This document shows, one piece after another, positions 25,391 through 33,633 of a DNA stretch of 35,631 nucleotides. Both the position numbers and the translations under genes were made by a program. Under the pieces are notes generated by a model. That model did not search any database and had not been told where the DNA came from. It saw nothing but the letters and a program-made list of their open reading frames with translations. The stretch covers positions 1 to 35,631 of the forward strand of contig NZ_JXYA01000053.1 of assembly GCF_000967655.1 (NCBI RefSeq), written 5' to 3'. Each line of letters starts with the position of its first letter. Position 1 is the first letter of the stretch. This stretch comes from Pseudoalteromonas rubra. GTDB taxonomy: Bacteria > Pseudomonadota > Gammaproteobacteria > Enterobacterales > Alteromonadaceae.

Positions 25391-25463
25391 GACTGTACAG
25401 GCTCGCTTGGTTGTTTATTGCACAGAAGCATAGCCGAAAGTACCAATGATTGAAAAAGTTTTT

Positions 25464-25636
25464 ATACCAATTTGCTTAATTAAGTGTTCTATTTTGAGGC
25501 GAGAAAATATGTTCGATAACCAGGCAAAAATTTGCGAACTCATACCTTAGGTAAAGGTTCTAAATGAGAAATTTTTAACACAGTTAGCGTCATATTTGCT
25601 CCGTCAAATTGAACAGGTATTAAGTGAAATTGGTAT
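25464..25636. mobile_element. MITE-like short repeat element, full-length copy
   Basis: A 173-bp non-coding element with inverted ends: ATACCAATTT at the left and AAATTGGTAT at the right, with the similarity continuing through CTTAAT. It occupies most of the gene-free gap 25391-25711. It has no open reading frame for a transposase. A second, shortened copy with the same two ends is at 26232-26280. No clear target-site duplication is seen. Confidence 0.65.
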
Positions 25637-25675
25637 TAATAGTAGGTGATTGTATTTACGATGTTTTGGGAGGTG

Positions 25676-25701
25676 TATGAGTCAGCGAGTGCTGACTCAT
25701 A
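25676..25701 (-). terminator. Hairpin after the 119-residue protein gene
   Basis: TATGAGTCAGC (25676-25686) and GCTGACTCATA (25691-25701) form a perfect 11-bp stem with loop GAGT, 10 bases beyond the stop of the minus-strand gene. No T-run follows, so termination strength is uncertain. Confidence 0.55.
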
Positions 25702-25711
25702 TGAAAGGCAA

Positions 25712-26071
25712 TTAGACAACGCCACGCGGCAGGCGGCAGTCATGGTCCTTTTCAGCCAGCTCGATGATCCAAGCTTCTTCTGCGGTATAGCCATCGTCAT
25801 TGGCTTTAACAACCGTGAATGGCGCTGCTTTTTTAACAGCAGGCGCTGCGGCCTTCTTTGTTGCTTTTTTCTTTGGCGCAGGTTGTTCTGTCGCGGCTGT
25901 CCCTGAAGTTAGCTCTTCGGTCAAAGCTGCTACATCTGCCAGACGCATATTTTTACCACCGTCAATGCTGTACCAGCCTGGCTTAGTGGTGATCTCTGGC
26001 TTTTTGCCGTGGGCTGCTTCATATGCGGCTTCAAATGCACTTAAAACTTCAGTTTTATCTAGTTTACTCAT
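25712..26071 (-). CDS. Lysine/alanine-linker protein of unknown function
   Basis: 119 residues, family not recognised. An N-terminal part (about 1-50) has two short helices and the segment KPGWYSIDGGKNMRLADV. A flexible linker follows (about 58-82: PAPKKKATKKAAAPAVKKAAP), and a short acidic C-terminal helix (EEAWIIELAEKDHD). The linker resembles those of histone-like or nucleoid-associated proteins, and the protein may bind nucleic acid, but that is inference. It sits alone between two copies of a short repeat element. Confidence 0.7.
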   Translation of the reverse strand: MSKLDKTEVLSAFEAAYEAAHGKKPEITTKPGWYSIDGGKNMRLADVAALTEELTSGTAATEQPAPKKKATKKAAAPAVKKAAPFTVVKANDDGYTAEEAWIIELAEKDHDCRLPRGVV

Positions 26072-26231
26072 CGTAAATCCCAGTCGTGTTATACGCGGAT
26101 ACGCAGGTTAAGATTAAACGATATTTATACCTATTTTTGAGGTATTTTTCAATTTTTTGCGTTTTTAAGCTCTGATTCATCGCAAATCAGTACCTGCTTG
26201 AGTGTGCTATGTGCGACTTTTGCACTAATTT

Positions 26232-26280
26232 ATACCAATTTGCCCCTTCAAATTAAACCGCTATTAAGTGACATGGGTAT
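26232..26280. mobile_element. Internally deleted copy of the MITE-like element
   Basis: 49 bp starting ATACCAATTTGC, as in the full copy at 25464, and ending TTAAGTGACATGGGTAT, aligned with TTAAGTGAAATTGGTAT of the full copy. Before that TCAAATT-AAC and TATTAAGTG align with the 3' part of the full copy. The internal 120 or so bases are missing. The right end touches the stop codon of the ElyC-like gene. Confidence 0.55.
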
Positions 26281-27047
26281 TAGAGCGCCTGCGGGTCTAA
26301 CATTCGACGTAGCAAAATCCACTGTTGCCCCAGTGCTTCATGCGCGTAGGTGGTTACCGCTTTTAATACGGATGCACTGGCAATAAAGCGTCGGTAGCCC
26401 TGTGAGTTTGCATAGCTATAAAACTGCACAGGGGCTGCAAGGGTATCTATGCCCTGAGCAGAAAATAAATCCTGTGCGCGTGCCATATGGCTGGCAGAGG
26501 TGATCAGTGCCACTTTACTGTCAACCAGTCTGGTTGCGAGCAACAATGCTTCTTCGGCTGTATCCCGGGCTTGTGGATTTTGGATAATCTTAGCTGTCGG
26601 AACCCCCAGTGAGATTGCGGTGCTAGCCATCAGCGCACTACTGGTCGTTTTGTTGTATCCGGCGCCAGAGACAACCAGCTGAGCCTCTGGATAGCGCTTT
26701 ATTAGTCTGAGCCCCTCGGTGAGGCGAGACAGAGCGCACCCAGAGAGTTGTAGATTAGCTGTTAGCCGGGGAGCCGGGTGCAGGCCACACCCGAGCACAA
26801 CGATGTAGTTTATATCTTTATGTTTGTTCACTGCCAATGGACTCAACTTCGCCTCTGTAGGGCTTATCAGTTTGTCAGCAACAAAAGGTGTGCTGACAGC
26901 CCACAGGCCTACCACGAGCAGCCAGCTCATCAGGTAGGATTTACGGTGTGTTTTAGCAATAAACAATAAGCAGAGCGCAAGCAGTAGTAGCGTCACCGGT
27001 AAGGGCATTAACAGTGAGCCAATTACCTTTTTCATCTCAAACATCAC
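26280..27047 (-). CDS. ElyC/YdcF-like DUF218 protein
   Basis: Inner-membrane protein with two N-terminal transmembrane helices (about 8-30 and 37-57) and a DUF218 domain (about 78-240) with the typical IVVLGCGL start, VVSGAGYN and RDTAEEA segments. Size (255) and layout match E. coli ElyC, an envelope-biogenesis factor tied to peptidoglycan and undecaprenyl-phosphate metabolism; other members are only named YdcF or SanA. It may start at the second methionine. The stop codon lies at the end of a short repeat copy, so the repeat may have replaced the original 3' end. Confidence 0.85.
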   Translation of the reverse strand: MMFEMKKVIGSLLMPLPVTLLLLALCLLFIAKTHRKSYLMSWLLVVGLWAVSTPFVADKLISPTEAKLSPLAVNKHKDINYIVVLGCGLHPAPRLTANLQLSGCALSRLTEGLRLIKRYPEAQLVVSGAGYNKTTSSALMASTAISLGVPTAKIIQNPQARDTAEEALLLATRLVDSKVALITSASHMARAQDLFSAQGIDTLAAPVQFYSYANSQGYRRFIASASVLKAVTTYAHEALGQQWILLRRMLDPQAL

Positions 27048-27128
27048 AAGTTGTCCGTTTACTTAGTTTGCGCTTAGTTTACCCCTATTGTCAGGCAATT
27101 GCGTTACGTAAATCTACAGATTTGTAAC

Positions 27129-28019
27129 TTAGCGTGCGACAGACTGCTTGCAGGTGTTTAGAAAGTGCCTGTACACCGGGTTGTCTTTCATGTTCTTTTT
27201 CATTGCCAGGTACATAGGGCGGCTTAAACCAAGCGCACCCAGAGGGATGGACTTGATCAGTCCCTGACTTTCGTAGGGCGTAACCAGCCAGTCAGGCAAC
27301 GCAGCAACTCCCATTCCGGCACTGACCAACTGAAAAATCAATAGCCCCTGATCGACCGTTTTCAGTGTGCCGTCAAAGCGGGCATTTTGAATAAAGTGTT
27401 TAAATATATCCTGGCGCTCTTTAGGAATTGGATAAGAAATGATGGTTTCGTCTTTGAGATCAAGTGCCGTAACATAGGCTTTTTTAGCCAGCTCGTGATC
27501 TGGCGCGACAATTAGTTTCAGTTTAAAGTCGAAGATATGGGCATACTCAACCTGATCTGGTTCGCGAATATCAGAAGTCAGGACCAGGTCGAGTTCATCA
27601 CTGAGCAACTCCGGAATAGCATCGTAGCTAAAGCCACGTTCGTAATCGACTTTGATGTCAGGCCAGAAGTTATTGAACTCTTTAATGGTTGGCAGTAACC
27701 AGTGGAAACAGGCGTGGCATTCAACACTGAGTCGTAGGTGTGAGATGGGTTGATTCAGGCTTTCTTTGAGGCGGCACTTGGTTGCTTCAACTTTGGGTAG
27801 TACATCATTGGCCAGCTCCAGCAACAACATACCCTGGGGCGTAAATCGCACGGGCTGGGTCTTGCGCTCAAATAACTGACAATCCAGTTTATTTTCCAGA
27901 TCTTTGATTTGGTGAGAGAGTGCTGACTGAGTTAGGAATAACTCACGCGCCGTGTTGACCAGTGATCCGGTTTCTTTCAGGGTCGCTATGGTTTTTAAGT
28001 GCTTTATATCTATCATCAT
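27129..28019 (-). CDS. metR: LysR-family methionine-pathway activator MetR
   Basis: Homocysteine-responsive LysR activator of methionine genes. The N-terminus (MIDIKHLKTIATL, then SALSHQIKDLE and FERKTQPVRFTPQG) parallels E. coli MetR closely. The effector domain holds VECHACFHWLLPTI and ELDLVLTSDI in the same order. Length is about 296. ATG 28019 has GAGA at 7 bases; ATG 28016 three bases on matches the family start equally well, and a TTG at 28025 is less likely. Tandem MetJ boxes lie about 70 bases upstream, as at metR in E. coli. MetE is not divergently adjacent here. Confidence 0.92.
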   Translation of the reverse strand: MMIDIKHLKTIATLKETGSLVNTARELFLTQSALSHQIKDLENKLDCQLFERKTQPVRFTPQGMLLLELANDVLPKVEATKCRLKESLNQPISHLRLSVECHACFHWLLPTIKEFNNFWPDIKVDYERGFSYDAIPELLSDELDLVLTSDIREPDQVEYAHIFDFKLKLIVAPDHELAKKAYVTALDLKDETIISYPIPKERQDIFKHFIQNARFDGTLKTVDQGLLIFQLVSAGMGVAALPDWLVTPYESQGLIKSIPLGALGLSRPMYLAMKKNMKDNPVYRHFLNTCKQSVAR

Positions 28020-28025
28020 CAACAA

Positions 28026-28518
28026 ATCTCATTCTAAACGTGAGTAAAACTCAGATTACACCCATATTACGCTGTGAACCCTAGCTATTCAACGTCTAGA
28101 CGTCTATAAATCCAGCAGCGATTGACTAAATATTTACAAAATTACTATAGCACTATTTTTGACAGCGTTGTCATTCTTTATTTGACTTTTTTTCAAAAAA
28201 TTACAATTTAATTTTACTCAAGTTGTTCTCAAGGCGCTACTGAGGCAAAAAGTTTAGTTCTGTTAACTTGGAAACTTCGATGAGAGCGCTGCAGGGAACA
28301 AGCTGATCTACTGTATTTCGCAAAACAGTTAGCACATAGAGTGAGTAGTTACACTTTACCAGTGGATTGGGTGCAAAGCCGCTTGACTGAGTATAAGTGA
28401 TGGAGCACCTTCGGTTACTCGCGCTGTTAGTTCTTAATTGGGCTGCTAAAGAAGTTAAGCTGGAGTTGTAAGGCAAGCGCATTGAGCTGAGCAAGCTAAT
28501 GCGCTTTAACTACTTGCA
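28026..28518. other. Gene-free region upstream of metR
   Basis: No supportable gene. It holds the MetJ operator (28090-28105), a TGACAGCGTTGTCA palindrome (28160-28173), and an AT-rich stretch (28110-28220). A hairpin, AAGCGCATT/AATGCGCTT (28475-28506), lies just past the stop of the GGDEF-EAL gene and lacks a T-run. An 85-codon minus-strand frame at 28237-28494 has no ribosome site or recognisable domain. Confidence 0.5.
28090..28105. promoter_or_regulatory. MetJ operator (two tandem met boxes)
   Basis: CAACGTCT-AGACGTCT. The second 8-mer is a perfect met box (AGACGTCT) and the first matches at 6 of 8, giving 14 of 16 over the minimal two-box MetJ site. A TATA-like -10 for metR (ATTTATAGA on the minus strand) abuts it, so S-adenosylmethionine-loaded MetJ would repress metR. 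Confidence 0.75.
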
Positions 28519-30912
28519 TTACGCCAAAGTGGGGGCGGTTGCGAGTTTAATCTGCTCCGTTTGTAAAAAGGCCATAGCCTGTGCTGCTTTTAGCGGGCGG
28601 GAAACCAAAAACCCTTGCCCATACTGGCACGCTTTGGTGCTGAGTAACTGAAACTGCTGCGAGGTTTCTATGCCTTCGGCGACTACTTCCAGATCCAGGG
28701 ATTTTGCCAGCGATAAAATGGCATCAACCAGCGGGTTTTCTTCATCTGTTAACTGACTAATAAAACTCTTATCGATTTTTAGTACGTGGATGGGTAGCTG
28801 ATGCAGGTATCCCAGCGCAGAGTAGCCGGTGCCAAAATCATCCAGGTAGAGTTTTACGCCGTAAGGAGACAAGCCGTTGATGACTTTGGTGGCCAGGTTG
28901 AGGTTTTCAATCAGACCCGATTCTGTAATTTCAAGGCTGAGCGCGCCCTGGCTTAAGCCATAGTTGCGATACAAGGAGGCTATTTGATCGACAAACTCCA
29001 GGCTAGCAAAATGGCGAGATGACACATTGACCGTCAGACAGATATTGCCAGCCCCGGCATCCTGCCACTGCGCAATTTGTTTTGCCGCCAGTTCAAGCAA
29101 ATGTAAATCAAGTTCTATGATCTGGCCTGTTTGCTCGGCGATGGGAATAAAGTCATCTGGCGTGACCAGCCCATTTTTGGGGTGATGCCAGCGTACCAGA
29201 GACTCAAAGCTGACCACCCTGGGCTGAGTTAGCGAAAAAATTGGTTGATAATACAGCTCAAACTCACCATTTTTAATGCCGTTTTGTAGGTCGTTTTCTA
29301 TGTCGGCTTGTTGCTTGAGCTTTTTACGCATTTCATTATTGAAATATCGGATCTGACTGCGTCCAGCTGATTTGGCTTCATACATGGCGGCATCCGCTTG
29401 CTGAAGTAGGGTAATGGCATTGTCTGAGTCGCTGGAGGTAAACGCAACCCCGATGCTGCTGGAGGCTTGTAACAAATGGCCATCGATTTGAATGGGCTTG
29501 GCAATGGCGCCGGTGATCCGCACCAGCGCCTGTTCAACTTGTTGCTTGTCGCTAATGTTTTCCATAAAAATGGCGAACTCATCGCCGCCCAGACGCGCAA
29601 AGGTATCTGTTTTGCGGATACTGGCCTTAATAAGTCCAACAATGGCCACCAAAAAATGGTCGCCAACATCATGCCCCAGCGCGTCATTAATGCTTTTGAA
29701 TCGGTCCAGATCAAGATACAGCAGGCAGTGCTGACGTTCAGGCTGACTTCTACCCAACGATAAAATAGCGTGTTTAATGCGCTCCAGCATCAGATAGCGG
29801 TTTGCCAGGCCTGTCAGGTCGTCATGCAGTGCCCGGTGCTCCAGTGCCTGACGGGCAAGACGTCTGTCTATGGCCATACTAAGCTGGCGGCTGATGTAGG
29901 TCAAAATAGCTTTATGATGCTGACTAAAAGCCCGGTCGTTGTCGTAGCTTTGCAGCACCACTACGCCTTGATACTGATCGTTGACAACGAAGGGTACACC
30001 AAGCCATGAGCGAGGCGAGCGGCCAACCATTTTGAAGTTTTGCTTCTTAATATGAGTCAGAAATTGCTGGTGGTCGCACAATAAAGGCTGTTGTTGTTTG
30101 ATAATATAATAGGACGCCGTGTGTTTTATTTGCTCTTTGGAGACTTTCTGGTGCGCGCTGCATTTCACCCCTGCCTCTATCAGGTAATCGATCTCCAGAA
30201 CATCCTGCTGGGTATCGTACAGCCCAATAAAGCAGTTCTCCGCCGGGAGCTGCGAGCAGATGATGCTATAAAGCTCATCATAAAAAGCTTCCAGATTACG
30301 CGACTGATAGGTGATATTGGCGATTTTTAATAGGCACGTTTCCAGTTGTTGTGCCTGGTGTAGTTGCTCTACCGTTGCCTTGAGGTGATCCAGTGTACGA
30401 ACCTGATGGATTTTGGCGCTGAGTAAATGTGCCACCGTAGAGAGGATCTGCAAATGCGCCTGGGTGAAGTAATCCGCCTCCGGATGCTCACAGTCAATAA
30501 CACCCAGCAATGTATTTTCATATACCAAGGGTACGCACAGCTCTGAGAGCGCAGGCCGGGCATCGGCAATATACATAGGTTCCAGCGCCACGTTGCCAGA
30601 AATAAACGGTTGTTTGGTTCGTGCAACATGTCCTGTGATCCCCGCTGCAATGGGGATTTTCTGTTGGCTTACCTGGTGGCTGATGTCTTTGTGTGCCACG
30701 CCCATACTGGCGACCACATCGAGAAACTGGCCTGCCGGATCACTAAGATAAATAACGCAATCCACGAATCCCAGCTTGCTCACAACCTGACTGGTAACAT
30801 ACTCAAAGAGTTCATCGAGATGTGTGATTTGTAGTAGTGACGATGAAAACTGGTTAATGATGCTTAACTGTTCGGTTTTTGATTCTAGTTTTGCTTCTGA
30901 CAGTATTGGCAT
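28519..30912 (-). CDS. GAF-GAF-GGDEF-EAL cyclic-di-GMP enzyme
   Basis: Cytosolic two-way c-di-GMP protein, 797 residues, no membrane segment. Two GAF-like sensor domains (about 20-170 and 195-340) are followed by GGDEF (about 360-520) and EAL (about 535-785). The GGDEF motif is intact (RLGGDEFA near 440), with the inhibitory I-site RKTD five residues before it. In the EAL domain the signature reads ESL near 568 with the glutamate kept; EITE and DDFGTG are intact, so phosphodiesterase activity is plausible. The GAF ligand is unknown. The gene is monocistronic. In contrast to the csrD-like protein in this window, both catalytic domains look functional. Confidence 0.93.
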   Translation of the reverse strand: MPILSEAKLESKTEQLSIINQFSSSLLQITHLDELFEYVTSQVVSKLGFVDCVIYLSDPAGQFLDVVASMGVAHKDISHQVSQQKIPIAAGITGHVARTKQPFISGNVALEPMYIADARPALSELCVPLVYENTLLGVIDCEHPEADYFTQAHLQILSTVAHLLSAKIHQVRTLDHLKATVEQLHQAQQLETCLLKIANITYQSRNLEAFYDELYSIICSQLPAENCFIGLYDTQQDVLEIDYLIEAGVKCSAHQKVSKEQIKHTASYYIIKQQQPLLCDHQQFLTHIKKQNFKMVGRSPRSWLGVPFVVNDQYQGVVVLQSYDNDRAFSQHHKAILTYISRQLSMAIDRRLARQALEHRALHDDLTGLANRYLMLERIKHAILSLGRSQPERQHCLLYLDLDRFKSINDALGHDVGDHFLVAIVGLIKASIRKTDTFARLGGDEFAIFMENISDKQQVEQALVRITGAIAKPIQIDGHLLQASSSIGVAFTSSDSDNAITLLQQADAAMYEAKSAGRSQIRYFNNEMRKKLKQQADIENDLQNGIKNGEFELYYQPIFSLTQPRVVSFESLVRWHHPKNGLVTPDDFIPIAEQTGQIIELDLHLLELAAKQIAQWQDAGAGNICLTVNVSSRHFASLEFVDQIASLYRNYGLSQGALSLEITESGLIENLNLATKVINGLSPYGVKLYLDDFGTGYSALGYLHQLPIHVLKIDKSFISQLTDEENPLVDAILSLAKSLDLEVVAEGIETSQQFQLLSTKACQYGQGFLVSRPLKAAQAMAFLQTEQIKLATAPTLA

Positions 30913-31123
30913 GACACAGGCCTGATTACTTAATCTTCTACTATGTTAACGCTCTTAAATGATGCGTTACAGTCAATGTTGCAATTAAATTGCTATTGGC
31001 TGTAAACCTGATGACACTTTTACTACATATTTGGGTACAAGTAGGGGGCTGATTGGGCTTAAAAACTTTACTAACTAGCTGGCTCAGCCTATGATCGGGC
31101 AAATTCAGTAGTGGGAAAGAGCA

Positions 31124-32167
31124 ATGACAAGTAAACAGACCTTAACAATCACTCGTCCGGACGATTGGCATGTGCATCTTCGCGATGGTGCGGTACTCGT
31201 TGATACAGTGCGCGATATCAGTCGCTATATGGGGCGGGCCATCATTATGCCTAATCTGGTGCCACCGGCAACTTGTACACAAAGTGCGTTGGCATATCGT
31301 GAGCGAATCCTTGCTGCAAAGCCAAACGGGCAATTTGAGCCTTTAATGGTATTGTATTTGACCGACAACACCAGTGCTGAAGAGATCCGTGCGGCGCAGG
31401 CCAGTGGCCATATTGTCGCTGCGAAGTTATATCCTGCGGGCGCAACCACCAATTCGGATTCCGGTGTAACCGACGTTGAAAACATCTACCCAATCCTGGA
31501 AGTGATGCAGGAAGTCGGTATGCTGTTACTGGTGCATGGTGAGGTGACCGATTCTTCGATAGATATTTTCGACCGTGAAAAGGTGTTTATCGATACTAAG
31601 CTCAGAAAAGTGGTCGATGCGTTTCCTAAGCTGAAAATCGTGCTTGAGCACATTACCACGCAAGATGCCGTTGAGTTCGTTGAATCAGCACCAGACAATG
31701 TTGCTGCTACCATTACTGCGCACCACTTGCTGTATAATCGCAATCACATGCTGGCCGGTGGTATTCGTCCACATTACTACTGCCTGCCAATTCTCAAGCG
31801 TAATACCCATCAGCAGGCATTATTGCGAGCGGCAACCAGCGGTAGCAAAAAGTTCTTCCTGGGTACTGACTCTGCTCCTCATGCCAAAGATAAAAAAGAA
31901 GCTGCCTGTGGTTGTGCCGGTGCTTACACCGCCCATGCCGCCATTGAGTTGTATGCAGAGGCGTTTGAAGAAGCCGGCGCACTGGATAAGCTTGAGGGCT
32001 TTGCCAGTCACTTTGGTGCGGATTTTTACGGATTGCCGCGCAATACCGATACCATCACTCTGGAAAAAAGCAGCTGGCAAGTGCCAGAATCTTATCCGCT
32101 CGGAGACACTCAGGTTGTGCCAATCAAAGCAGGTGCCAGCATCGACTGGCAGGTTGTTGCTGAGTAA
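31124..32167 (+). CDS. pyrC: Dihydroorotase
   Basis: Zinc amidohydrolase that cyclises carbamoyl-aspartate to dihydroorotate in pyrimidine synthesis. At 347 residues it is the short class-II type of E. coli. Ligands are visible: H16 and H18 in WHVHLR, the carboxylated lysine K101 in AAKLYPAGATTN, H138 in VHGE, H176 in LEHITT, and D249 in GTDSAPH. All zinc-binding residues are present, so it is not the zinc-independent paralogue known from some zinc-starvation regulons. A terminator follows. Confidence 0.97.
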   Translation: MTSKQTLTITRPDDWHVHLRDGAVLVDTVRDISRYMGRAIIMPNLVPPATCTQSALAYRERILAAKPNGQFEPLMVLYLTDNTSAEEIRAAQASGHIVAAKLYPAGATTNSDSGVTDVENIYPILEVMQEVGMLLLVHGEVTDSSIDIFDREKVFIDTKLRKVVDAFPKLKIVLEHITTQDAVEFVESAPDNVAATITAHHLLYNRNHMLAGGIRPHYYCLPILKRNTHQQALLRAATSGSKKFFLGTDSAPHAKDKKEAACGCAGAYTAHAAIELYAEAFEEAGALDKLEGFASHFGADFYGLPRNTDTITLEKSSWQVPESYPLGDTQVVPIKAGASIDWQVVAE

Positions 32168-32186
32168 GCATTAGAACAGATATATC

Positions 32187-32209
32187 AAGGCAGCCTTAGC
32201 TGCTTTTTT
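32187..32209 (+). terminator. Rho-independent terminator of pyrC
   Basis: GCAGC-CTTA-GCTGC stem (32190-32203), extended by A-T pairs, followed by six T. It lies 20 bases after the pyrC stop. Confidence 0.88.
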
Positions 32210-32252
32210 GTGCAATTTGATGCTACTCAAAGGTAACTTCCGCTCGATTTAG

Positions 32253-33083
32253 TCAGGGGTGGGTCGCTTTTTGTAAAACCGTATTTAAGGCCTCATCCAT
32301 TTTTGCGATAAAGTCAGCTTTGTACGGGTATTTTCCTTCGTAGCCCTTCAGGTAGCCAATATGAGCGCTGCGGCTCAGTACTATGCGATCTTCAACAAAT
32401 GATTGGGCACTTAAGCCGGGCAATTGGTCTTGCAGATCGCTGATCCCAATCAAGGTCGAGAGCCTGTCGTTGATGTAGCAGTCGACTCGCTTTTTATACA
32501 GCTTGATGATGTTGGCGCGGGTATTCTTGTTTTCCCAGACAATAATACGTCCGGTTTTTCTTGCCTCTTTGAGCGCATCGTCCAGTATCAAAAAGCCTGC
32601 ATTTAACCCGATGTTAATGGGCGCAAGCTCACCATCACGTTGCATGATATTTTGTAAAGTGATGCCAGGGTTGCAAAACGCCACGACTTCTTCTTGTTTC
32701 AGTGCAACCGAGTAAGGCCAGATATAAGGGCGTGTATCAAGATGGATATACGGCGGCATCAGTGCGAACGCTTCACCCTGTTCGAGCGCTGCAACACCTC
32801 TTTTCCAAGGAATAGGGCGTAACTCAACTAGGTATTCTTCTTTGATGAGCTTGGCGGCTTCCAGAATGAGCGTCGGATAAATGCCGACCAGTTTACCATC
32901 CTGAACATAAGAGTAGGGCGGATAGCTGTCGTCAGCCAAAATAGTGACTGGTATCGGGCTTGCAGCACGCACTAGACTACTCATAAAAATGCTTAACCAC
33001 ACCAGCAGGCGTAACACTTGCGTACAACCAGAATACTCGCGATGCAGGCACCTGCATTGATTTGCCTTAACTACTTCTGACAC
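32253..33083 (-). CDS. Periplasmic solute-binding protein (SBP family 3-like)
   Basis: Predicted periplasmic amino-acid-type binding protein. The mature domain opens with PVTILADDSYPPYSYVQDGK and GIYPTLILEAAKLI, as in family 3 solute-binding proteins. The signal peptide's hydrophobic core (LRLLVWLSIFMSSLVRA) sits at about residues 24-40 behind an unusually long basic start, so the true start may be an alternative codon nearer the core. No ABC permease or ATPase genes are adjacent. Proteins like this are frequent as orphans in Alteromonadales and may serve sensing, not transport. Confidence 0.82.
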   Translation of the reverse strand: MSEVVKANQCRCLHREYSGCTQVLRLLVWLSIFMSSLVRAASPIPVTILADDSYPPYSYVQDGKLVGIYPTLILEAAKLIKEEYLVELRPIPWKRGVAALEQGEAFALMPPYIHLDTRPYIWPYSVALKQEEVVAFCNPGITLQNIMQRDGELAPINIGLNAGFLILDDALKEARKTGRIIVWENKNTRANIIKLYKKRVDCYINDRLSTLIGISDLQDQLPGLSAQSFVEDRIVLSRSAHIGYLKGYEGKYPYKADFIAKMDEALNTVLQKATHP

Positions 33084-33314
33084 GGCTGTATTTCCAGAGG
33101 GAACCCTGTTTTAACTGTAGATAATATCTGTTCAGATGCCAGTATTGAGTAGCTTTACATGGTTATTACCGAAAGCTTTGTGTGGTGTAAGGTGGCGTAA
33201 TGTCATCATTATTAAGTAACGATTACAATCTCATGCCCAACAGTTGGGTATTTCTTCTTCCGGGATACGCACTGTTGCAAGATTCGACGTCAGGACACTC
33301 AGATAGGCACAGGC

Positions 33315-33629
33315 ATGGCACATCTTTTATTAGCACAAACCAATGATCACATCCTTCTTAAACCCCTTCACCGTTTTGGTCGAGCACAGGACGAGGTCGA
33401 CACTCAGGTGTTTGGGATAGAAATCTCGCGCCACCACGCTGTGATTGTCTGGACAGGCGAGCAATGGATGCTCAAAGACATCAGTAAAAATGGCGTATTT
33501 GTAAACCAGGTCAAGATATCACCTGAAGTAGATACCGTGCTTAGCCTGGGTGATGTGATCACTTTTTCTGATTTACACCCTCACAGCTTTGTTGTGAGTT
33601 CTTTGGCCCCGCCGAAACAATCTGGCTGA
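33315..33629 (+). CDS. Stand-alone FHA-domain protein
   Basis: 104 residues, essentially one forkhead-associated phosphothreonine-binding domain. The key residues are present: FGR (residues 21-23), SRHH (the Ser and His of the loop), and KNGVFVN with the conserved Asn-Gly. There is no other domain, signal or membrane segment. No Ser/Thr kinase, phosphatase or type VI secretion gene is nearby, so its partner is unknown. It is convergent with the acetyltransferase, 4 bases apart. Confidence 0.88.
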   Translation: MAHLLLAQTNDHILLKPLHRFGRAQDEVDTQVFGIEISRHHAVIVWTGEQWMLKDISKNGVFVNQVKISPEVDTVLSLGDVITFSDLHPHSFVVSSLAPPKQSG

Positions 33630-33633
33630 TGAA

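Noticed and set aside
25646..25906. 86-codon plus-strand open frame opposite the 119-residue gene
   Set aside because: It overlaps the better supported minus-strand gene, and its cysteine/phenylalanine-rich tail is the complement of the Lys/Ala linker.
28312..28329. CTGT...ACAG motif resembling a LexA box
   Set aside because: Spacing is 10 bases, not 8, and no SOS-type gene is downstream.
28237..28494. 85-codon minus-strand open frame between metR and the GGDEF-EAL gene
   Set aside because: No start context, no domain and no protein-like pattern I can recognise.
31040..31123. Regulatory hairpin before pyrC
   Set aside because: GGCTGA and TCAGCC can pair, but the loop is over 30 bases and the stem only six; too weak to call.
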